This document shows, piece by piece, positions 56,746 through 64,000 of a DNA stretch of 64,000 nt (within the stretch, counting starts at the first letter, position 1; each line of letters starts with the position of its first letter). Below the pieces are notes generated by a model. It saw nothing but the letters and a program-made list of their open reading frames with translations. It was not told the DNA's origin and made no database searches. The stretch is from Chrysogorgia sp. JL179-B06 (taxonomy: Eukaryota > Cnidaria > Anthozoa > Scleralcyonacea > Chrysogorgiidae). The stretch lies in assembly GCA_035772405.1 (NCBI GenBank), contig JAYKKM010000011.1, forward strand, positions 512,501 through 576,500, given 5' to 3'. A program made the position numbers and the translations under genes.

Positions 56746-57535
56746 TAGTTATCTTACCAAGGTTTTCTCTTGCGTCTGCATACGCTTCTTCATACTTCTG
56801 AATCATCTGTTGGACATACTCTCCGGGCGATGTTTGATCGGATGGCGGTCCACCATAGATTAGGTCAATAGGCAGATTGATTTCTCGACCCCGGTACAAA
56901 AGGAACGGTGTGTAACCTGCCGAGGAGTGTACCGTTGAATTGAAAGCCATCTCAATTTGGGGAAGGTGATCGTCCCAATCCAATCCATTCTTAGCTACGC
57001 GTTTTGACAGCATCGATTTTATAGTCCGAAAGTCTCTTTCACTCAAACCATCGCCTTCCAGGTGATATGCTGTAGTACGTGACTTGTAGATGGACATCTT
57101 CTGACACAACTGGCTTACTAGCTCACTCTCGTATTGTCGACCCTGGTCGGAATGTATCTGATGTGGTGCACCTTCTTGGGGAATGTATCCATTGAAGATC
57201 CTGTCACTAACGGTTGCTGCATCCTGTTTGCGTAGGGCGAATAGACGAATCTTCTTCGTAAAGGCGTCCGCCATAATCAGACAATATCGGTTCCCCTTTC
57301 TTGATACCGGTAGCTCAGTGATATCTGTAGTTACCATTTCTCCAGGACTATTCACCGTGATAGGGTTTAACGGCGCTCGTAACTTTGGTACTGGGGACCG
57401 ACGGGCTTGACACTTAAGGCACTTCAAACAATACATCTTAACATCTCTTGACAATCCCGGCCAATAAAAACGCTTCCAGATTGACTCTTTGGTTTTATGT
57501 TCTCCTGTATGGCCAGAACACTTTCCTTCATGCAT
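56745..57535 (-). pseudogene. Gypsy integrase
   Basis: The zinc finger H2C2 (HEGKCSGHTGEHKTKESI, CLKCLKCQ) leads into the core with TTDITELPVSRKGNRY (first Asp), HSDQGRQYESELV (second Asp) and a degenerate third region (YHLEGDGLSERDFRTIKSML), where the Glu of SERDF is at the expected place. YTPFLLYRGREINLP follows. The frame is open for about 260 residues before it crosses into the Tx1 relic. The C-terminal chromatin-targeting part is missing. Confidence 0.85.
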
Positions 57536-58417
57536 CTCTGATAATACTTTGCCTTAGCGTGCTTGGAACTATTTGTTCCGTCATGGGTGAATGAGGTGGT
57601 GTTCGTACCAGAATTCCATTCTCCAAGTGAAGAGAATCAAACTTGTGCCACAGGGTCCGTACAGTGTACGACATGCTCTTTCCAATCTTCTCCTGTTTTT
57701 GGTTGTTCTCTAACCATGCAATTACTTGAGCCACTTCAGCATCACTGCACTGGGCTGTCTTCATGTCAAAATCAGAATTCAGATCCACTTTGTGTACACG
57801 TCTCTCCGGTATGTCTTCACCCACTTGGAATCCAATACGACTAAGTGCGTCTGCGATGCTGTTCTTAGTTCCCTTGATTGGTCGGATTGTCATCCCATCG
57901 AATTCTGCTAGGTCTGCTAGCAGTCTTGCTCTTCTTCCAAATGGATCTTTCATTTCACTGATCTTAGGAGTGCCTCATGATCTGTAAACATCTCGAATTC
58001 CTTTCCCAGTAAGTAGTGACGGAAATGTTGTACTGTGTCTCTTGCTGCCATTGCTTCTCGGTCATACGTTGACATATTCCTCTCCCTTTTGCTCAGAGCC
58101 CGACTGTAATAGGCAACTGGACGAAGTGCGTTCTCAGGATCCCTCTGTAACAAAGCTCCTCCAACAGCTACTTGGGACGCATCGCTATGAACAATGAACG
58201 GTGTATTATGATCAGGATGTATCAAAACTGGTGCATTTGTGATTGCATGCTTTAGCTTCTCAAAAGCGCTTTGTGCCTCATCTGACCATTGGAACTTTCC
58301 TGTCTGTAGTAGCTTCTGAAGTGGGTAAGCAATCGTAGAATAATTCTTAATAAACTTCCTCCACCAACTGCACATACTTAAAAACGACTGCATTTCCTTC
58401 ACACTTTCAAGCTTTGC
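57528..58417 (-). pseudogene. Gypsy RT connection and RNase H
   Basis: SVKEMQSFLSMCSWWRKFI (RT connection) is followed by IVHSDASQVAVGGALL (first RNase H Asp), STYDREAMAARDTVQHF (Glu) and MFTDHEAL (Asp). A shift near 57952 leads to KDPFGRRARLLADLAEFD and GTKNSIADALSRIG (final Asp). A second shift near 57530 precedes the integrase. It removes the RNA strand during reverse transcription. Confidence 0.85.
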
Positions 58418-60693
58418 ACGGTGGTAGGTTGCTAAGGCTTTTGCTCCCGGAAGCGCGGGCTTCGATTTTCCAGCGGTTTCTTTGTGGACAATTTTGGTTT
58501 TGGTTTGCTAATACAAAATGGCGGATTCGGAAACTCAGAAGTTCAGATCGATAGAGGTATATTTCCTATTCAAGTTAAGTTTAACGTTGCGAGATACTTG
58601 GAGCCATTTTAGACCACAAGAAGGAAGGCAAACGAATGGCGTTTTACAGTCGCACGCAGCAACAGATAGATGATAACCCCAAATTATCGCAATAGAAATG
58701 TTGTTCTTTAATAAACCCTAAAACCTTACCACCATTTCAAAATGGAACGAGTTACATACATACTGAAATACACATTACAATTAGAACGCTTCATAATTAT
58801 TATTAAGCGTTCTCTCCCTTTCACAGCAATAACTTTCGCAGTTTCATTATACAAACAATTATACTATCAACGAAATTAAAAATAGTATTTAATAAGCACA
58901 GACCAACAACCACACTATAATACATAATTTTTATAACATTGAAACGTATCAGTGCAAGCACACGAGTAAATATACATACTGATAACAACCTAAAAGATAA
59001 ATACTCAATAATTGCTTATTAACGATTGCTTAATTGTGAGAACAACCAAACAGCGCTAGTGTGAAGCTTCACTCGATCAAGACAGGTCATTCAAACATAA
59101 TCATTGTTTAATAGTTAGCTCGCTTTATCAAATAAACCACAGGGACAAAGGCTATCGCATGCATGTTACAATAATATAATTTACATATGCCAAAGAAATA
59201 ATAATAAAGTTCTAAGTGAACAAGTAACTATATATATTTTTAAATAACTATATGCACACTGTCTTTTTAATTCTCTATTATTCTTAGTAAATATTCAAAG
59301 CATTCTTTGGAAAAATTGATCATTCATTATCTTCATGTGTAGATGTGTGGTAATAATCCATCAACATTATTTAGTTACTATATACTTTCTTTCCACTGGC
59401 CTTGAGCTATTGATAGAAGCCGGACAACTACAAAATATGAAATATTAATTTATAGTCAACTTGCAGTTTATAGAGCTTAGTACACTTAAAATATACAAAC
59501 AGTCAGACTTCATATTCAGGTAGTGAATAGAATAAAAGATGAGTTTGGGCAACATGCCTTCACTGATGAATTTGAATAACAATTAGCCGGTCAAGCCTTA
59601 GCTAATGAATAGTGGTTGAACAAAAATAACCAGTTGAACAACAAATCAAGCTAGTCAAGTCTTGGCTGATGAATAGTGGTTGATCAAGATTTAACCGGTC
59701 AAGACTTGCCTGATAAATAGTGCTTGAGTAACACTGAATTAGCCAGTCTAGCCTTGCCTGATAAATAGTGGTTGAACAACACTGAATAAGCCGGTCAAGC
59801 CTTGCCTGATAAATAGTGGTTGAATAACACTGAATTAGCCAGTCAAGCCTTGCCTGATAAATAATAGTTGAACAACAATGAATTAGCCAGTCAAAATTGC
59901 CTGATAAATAGTGGTTGAACAACACTGAATTAGCCAGACAAGCCAGAAAGCGTTAACCTGCCTTTCCGAGTTACAATTCCCTAACGTGAAACTTATTTTT
60001 ATTGCATTTTGAACAAAGTGTAGGCGAGTTGAAATTAAGCACCACAGTAGGCGAGTTGAAATTAAGCACCACAGGAGGCAAGCAAACAAAATGGCTTGAC
60101 ACAAATGAAAGGATATTATGCAAAACAGTTTGCGATTTACAGCGCACTTTCTTACCTTTGTTTTGAACTGCTGGCCATCCACGTATTCAAATAACAGATT
60201 AAACTTTAAATTCCCCTTGAGAATTTTGAATGTAGTTCAGCTTTAACCAGTAATTGTGGTCGAAATCCGCGAATATCGTGAAAATTTGGGCTTCTTTGTC
60301 GATTTCTTCCGACGAGGTAAAAAGAAGGGGGGGTTTTCAAGGGGGGTTTGTTTATCGTTCATTTATCCTACCCAGGGATCCCCTAGAAGTTATATTTGGT
60401 CTTCTGTGTTCACGTGTAAACCAGCAACGTAGCTGACAGACCGGTCTACTTAGGTACGTTTTTCTCAAAGTGTGTGAATGTTACGATGTTTTTTAGTTTT
60501 TTAGGACCAAAATAGGTGTCATGTGCGTACATTTGTGCCACAACTTGAAAGATTAGGCTATTAATTATCAAAAATATACGCCACTGAAGTTGAGTATCTT
60601 GAGCCGCGTCAAAAACGCGAGAAAGGGAACTAAGCACTAGTCATCTGTCATATGAGCTAAGCGGGAGCAAATTGCATAGCAACCGACCACCGT
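58418..60693. mobile_element. 2.3-kb inverted-repeat element inserted in the Gypsy pol gene
   Basis: Ends at 58418-58450 and 60661-60693 are inverted, with 27 of 33 positions matching (ACGGTGGtmGGTTGCTA...TTGCTCCCG). The Gypsy frame continues across the empty site (left flank AATT, right flank GCAAAG in gene sense). No clear target duplication is seen; a 3-bp TTG is possible if the ends extend by a base or two. Near the left end an ATG at 58517 (MADSETQKFRSIE) ends at a GT, like a first exon. The rest is non-coding and holds a 48-bp minisatellite. Superfamily unknown. Confidence 0.7.
59583..59946. repeat. 48-bp minisatellite, about eight units
   Basis: AGCCrGTCAAGCCTTGCCTG recurs at about 59585, 59693, 59741, 59789, 59837, 59886 and 59933. 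The period is 48 bp, and units share ATAAATAGTGGTTGAACAAC. Because 48 is divisible by three, an apparent protein repeat appears on the minus strand; it is an artefact. A 27-bp duplication (GTAGGCGAGTTGAAATTAAG) follows at 60021-60075. Confidence 0.9.
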
Positions 60694-61606
60694 AATTGTC
60701 CAATGAGCCAGTTTCGTAGCATTGTCTTCCGGCGGACGAATACCCTCACTGGATACCTCGTGACCCAAAAACGTTATCTTAGATGCTCCGAAAGTACATT
60801 TAGATGCTTCGAACATTTCTTGAAGATTCGTTAAGTGTTCCTCAAATGTTTCTGATATCGAACACACATCATCAAAATACAGTACAATGCGTTCAGAAGG
60901 AATATGGTTGAATACACGCTGCATCAAACGTGACAGAGTCGCAGGAGCAGACTTCAACCCTTCTGGCATGACCAACCACTGCCAAAGTCCCTTGGGTGAT
61001 CGAAAGGCTGTCTTCTCCTGATCTTCTTTCCTAAGCGGTACTTGATGATATCCTTGGGCAAGGTCCACTGTGCTGAAATACTTGGCATTTTGAATTTGAT
61101 CTAGGCACTGTCCCATGTCAGCTGTCGGGTATTGATCAGATGATGATATCTTATTGAGCGGACGATAGTCTATTGCTATACGAATACTCCCATCTTTCTT
61201 CTTTACTGGAACTATTGGAAATGCCCATGGAGAATAAGACTGTGTGATCTGGCCTCTCTGGAGAAGGTCATCAACTGTTCTATTCACTAGGTTAACCAAC
61301 CCTGCTGGCACCCTTCTTGGTGGACAGTTAATTGGTTCTGCTTCATTGGTTACAACACAATGTTCAATTGTGTTGGTTAGGCCATGATTGTTTTGGTAAT
61401 CGAATATGTCCACATTCTTTCGCAACAATTCCTCCATCTGTGTTTTCTGGGAATGTGAAAGATTGTCACCGATTTTCACTTCTGTGACTGGATCATATGA
61501 AGTTTCCATACTTGTACCAACTCCCACAGTGGCTACTGTTGGACCCTCTGTGTCTGTTGACGATTCATCAGTCTCTGTAAACTCAGCTATATTCTGGCAT
61601 CTGTAA
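60694..61606 (-). pseudogene. Gypsy reverse transcriptase
   Basis: The frame runs from a spacer (DESSTDTEGPTVATVG) to RVPAGLVNLVNRTVDDLL, WAFPIVPVKKKDGSIRIAI, DYRPLNKISSSDQYPTAD, YFSTVDLAQGYHQVPL (first Asp), and the catalytic box VLYFDDVCSIS. It ends with KCTFGASKITFLGHEVSSEG. The frame is uninterrupted up to the inserted element at 60693. An in-frame TAG at about 61609 separates it from the protease, which uses the same frame. Confidence 0.9.
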
Positions 61607-61608
61607 AC

Positions 61609-62346
61609 CTAAATTGGCTTGTTCCATATATTTGTGACACAAAGTGGGAATTCCTTTGAACCCTGTTGAACTTGGACAGGGGCAGCCAATAATCCAGTTT
61701 TTTGAAGAAATACATCTGATGCTTCTACTACTCCAGTAAATGGTGCCTCCGTTTCAGCCGTACCTATCAACAGCTTTTCTTCTCCAGGTCGAATAATCAT
61801 GCTCTCTTTGAGTCTGATGAGGTAACATCTGGCAGTAATGACACTTTGACTTGCACTGTTAGTATTGCCAACTACAATGCCATCAACCGACATAGATCCT
61901 GTAGTTGCATTTATGTTTGCACCAAGCTGCTTCAGCAGTGCCATTCCCAAGATTCCATATTCTAAAGACTTCATCGCATAAAATAAACTTGTAATAACTC
62001 TATTTCCAACTGTTATCTTTGCTGATACAACACCAGTGCACTTCACCTCTGAACCATCAACACTAACTGGTTTCTGTCCAACATATGCTGTAATAGGTCC
62101 ACAGTACTTCACTACAAAGTCATGTGGTAGTAAGTTAATTTGTGCTCCAGTGTCACACAACAAGTTTAATTTCCGATTGTTTATCTGTGCATTAACCATA
62201 ATAAGATCGTCATTTTCGGCTGAGAGTGTATGTAATCTAGGACTGTTTATGCCTGGTGACCCACTCCCAGCCTCTTGGAGTTTAAAGGACATGGAACTGG
62301 TTTGCTTGCAGTGCAATATCTTGCTGTGTGGCCCTTTTCCCAGCAT
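61609..62346 (-). pseudogene. Gypsy protease region
   Basis: The retropepsin motif LLCDTGAQINLLPHDFV, with Asp-Thr-Gly, lies about 60 residues in. YGILGMALLKQLGANI forms the second conserved segment (GxxLL). The frame overlaps the 3' end of gag by about 100 bp in another frame, so gag-pol expression would need a frameshift. It ends in TAG just before the RT region. Confidence 0.8.
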
Positions 62347-63241
62347 CTCTGGTAAGAATCTTTAAAAGGACATTCTCTTCTAAAATGGGGTCCCTCACAG
62401 ACAAAACAACCCCTTCCTTTAAAACCAGCCATCTCAGAACCATCTCTCCTATTATCACCTCCAGACCTTTGCTGTGTTCCTTGAACTGAATTGGTTATGT
62501 TTAATGCTGCTATGACTTTATTTACAATCCTGTCCTCAAGGTTTTCCAAACACGACTCTGACATACCTGGGTGTACAGTGTTTGGCATTGTTGTCATCGC
62601 TTTTCCACTCTTCTGGACTAGCATTTCTGGCTCATCTATACCAACTGTGTTAACTCTGCTCTCCGCTTTCCTGTCCACAAAAGTTTGTTCAAGATCACAC
62701 GCTATCTTGACAAGTTTAGCTGGATCCTTTTCAGATTTGTAGTGTAATTTAAGGTGTAAACCCAACGCCTGATCTGAACAGGATTTCGCATCAACCAGCG
62801 AAGAGATACAAGAATAACTTTAACTGACTCTTGGGCTAGATCGGAGTCGGCAAAAGCAAGCTTATACTTTTGTTGTATACGCCAGAGTAGAACATTAAAC
62901 GGCTCACCTTTAGCACGTGAGATCTTTTTTAGTTCACAAAGGTGTTCGCCAACGGTTTTCCTTTCACCAAACTCGTACAGAAACTTCTCACGAAATTCTT
63001 TCCATGTTTTTGTATCACTTTCAATCGTTTCCCAGAACTCACCAGCTCTCCCAGTAAGTAATAGCGGTGCTTGCGCTACCAGTTGCTCATCCTTCCATTT
63101 CTTAGCTGTCTTGGCTTTCTCGAGTTGTCGAAGCCATGATTTCGGGTCTTTCAATCCATCATATACAGGCAATTTGATTCGTAAACTGTCGATCGACTGT
63201 TGGGTATTCACAGCTTCTACAGATCCGTCTTCATCCGACAT
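62247..63241 (-). pseudogene. Gypsy gag
   Basis: The ATG at 63241 follows the primer-binding site closely. The capsid-like region includes IKLPVYDGLKDPKSWLRQLE and ETIESDTKTWKEFREKFLYE, typical of the retrotransposon gag family. A shift near 62750 leads to CFVCEGPHFRRECPFKDSY and CWEKGHTARYC, two zinc knuckles of the nucleocapsid (the first Cys-Cys-His-Cys, the second with a Trp). It packages the element RNA. Confidence 0.85.
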
Positions 63242-63250
63242 GTTGATCGT

Positions 63251-63263
63251 ACCGCTGCCACCA
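63251..63263 (-). promoter_or_regulatory. Putative tRNA primer-binding site
   Basis: On the minus strand TGGTGGCAGCGGT precedes gag by 10 bases. It starts with TGG, complementary to the CCA end of a tRNA, and the rest matches a plausible acceptor stem; a leucine tRNA is one guess. The adjoining CTTACA upstream could be the 3' end of the 5' LTR. Confidence 0.5.
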
Positions 63264-63264
63264 G

Positions 63265-63430
63265 TGTAAGAATATTATACTTTAATGTTTATCTTTGGAA
63301 ATTGACCTCAAACATACAGAAATCGAACCGTAATCTATCTTCTAGCAACGTTTCTTAACAACAACAGTTTTCAATGATGTAATCTAACATCGGGGGGTCC
63401 GGACCCCTTTACTAGTGTTCAGGCCCCACA
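63265..63430 (-). repeat. Possible 5' LTR of the Gypsy element
   Basis: The segment beginning TGTAAG (63265, plus sense) and ending CCCCACA (63430) has terminal TG...CA and lies at the right place. No second copy exists in the window to confirm it. GGGGGGTCCGGACCCC is an internal palindrome. Confidence 0.3.
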
Positions 63431-63446
63431 ATATATATATACCTGT

Positions 63447-64000
63447 AAAAGTTCAATGGACAATTTTGTCAATAGGTGAGCTGCAGAACATCGAATAAGT
63501 ACCATACTTGGCCGAATGGCCCATAGAATCAAACCTTCCGTCACCACACCAAACAATGTTTTCCATCTCCTTTACTTCGTTGACAAGTGCTTTCCTATAT
63601 GATTCCCCGTGTTGTAAGATGGCAGGTAAAATAAACTTTGTCTGGTGCAGAAAATATGTTCGAATGTTAGTAGCACACACTCGCATGTGTTTCATTACCA
63701 GAAAGATTTTGCTATCTGATCCTCCAGCCATCAATATACCAAAACTGAGTGCAATATTCCCTGCTGGATACTTCCCAAAAATCAGTGGCTGAGATCTCCA
63801 CTTAAAGGCCCCATCGCCACACTTTGGACAATTCTGAGTAATGGATATCATGGTACCATTTTTTACAGCTTCAACTGTGGGTCTACTGTTTCGGCATTTA
63901 AAACAGAACATGGAAAAAAGGCTTAGCAACATAGAATATAATACCAAAAATGTTGGCTCTGTATACACATTGCTTTCTTTTCCATCTAATAAAAGGAAGA
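63447..64000 (-). pseudogene. DDE-transposase-like gene, running off the window
   Basis: An open minus frame extends from the window edge to 63453. It shows PTFLVLYSMLLSLFSMFCFK, a Cys pair (CFKC, then CPKC), KWRSQPLIFGKYPAGNIALS, then VWCGDGRFDSMGHSAKYGTY. The GDGRxDSxGHSAKYGTY block is typical of a multicopy transposase-like family in aquatic animals, perhaps related to Kolobok. The frame meets TGA after IVH, but the neighbouring frame supplies ELLQ and a CAG/GTATAT donor near 63447. A small deletion thus separates the domain from its splice site. Confidence 0.5.

Larger units (their letters stand above)
56745..63430 (-). mobile_element. Ty3/Gypsy retrotransposon, nearly complete coding set
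   Basis: On the minus strand the order is possible 5' LTR remnant, primer-binding site, gag, protease, RT, RNase H, integrase: the Ty3/Gypsy order. It ends at about 56745 against the Tx1 relic, so the integrase tail and 3' LTR are lost. A 2.3-kb inverted-repeat element interrupts it between RT and RNase H (58418-60693). Several frameshifts and one in-frame stop make it inactive. It differs from the fragment at 13-15 kb and probably belongs to another lineage. Confidence 0.85.

Noticed and set aside
59602..60182. Protein with a 16-residue repeat
   Set aside because: The 48-bp minisatellite has a period divisible by three; there is no start context, no homologue and no conserved codon usage.

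Overview
This looks like a eukaryotic, metazoan genomic contig, AT-rich and dominated by transposable elements. There is no long uninterrupted host gene. Most coding sequence is retrotransposon or DNA-transposon protein, usually broken by frameshifts and stops. The repertoire is RTE, CR1/L2 and Tx1/L1-like LINEs, Ty3/Gypsy, hAT, PIF/Harbinger, Tc1/mariner, EnSpm-like, piggyBac-like MITEs and tRNA-derived SINEs. With alpha-kinase and RecQ-like fragments, it fits a marine invertebrate such as a cnidarian. That assignment is an inference; nothing in the sequence names the species.

Layout. 1-4.4 kb: a minus-strand alpha-kinase gene copy whose intron holds an RTE LINE and a small inverted-repeat element. 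4.6-6.7 kb: a PIF/Harbinger pair (Myb-like protein on +, HARBI1-like transposase on -). 8.8-10.2 kb: two identical 454-bp piggyBac-like MITEs. 10.5-15 kb: a CR1/L2 LINE abutting a Gypsy pol fragment. 15.6-18.9 kb: a hAT pseudogene preceded by an OTU-like cysteine-protease module. 23.6-25.9 kb: a second CR1/L2 LINE. 26.2-27.8 kb: an EnSpm-like transposase remnant. 28.2-28.5 kb: a head-to-head pair of tRNA-derived SINEs. 31.3-33.1 kb: a Tc1/mariner element bounded by inverted repeats and TA. 34.1-43.2 kb: a RecQ-like helicase fragment, then an 8.5-kb hAT element whose transposase gene is split by a 4,994-bp insertion. 44.8 kb: one protein-kinase exon. 46.8-51.6 kb: satellites, a LINE tail, SINEs, a hAT MITE and a possible recombinase fragment. 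52.8-56.7 kb: a Gypsy integrase fragment and two LINEs. 56.7-63.4 kb: a nearly complete Gypsy element (gag, protease, RT, RNase H, integrase) interrupted by a 2.3-kb inverted-repeat element. 63.4-64 kb: a DDE-transposase-like gene running off the window.

The most interesting object is the insertion at 36,733-41,726. It is a roughly 5-kb element with short inverted ends, a probable TGCA(A) target duplication, and dense GAGTAAA/TTTACTC arrays just inside both ends. It encodes no recognisable transposase and sits inside the hAT transposase reading frame. Other good candidates are the tRNA-derived SINE family, the OTU-hAT arrangement and hammerhead-like hairpins. Few genes act together here; the functional units are transposons and their parasites, nested in one another.
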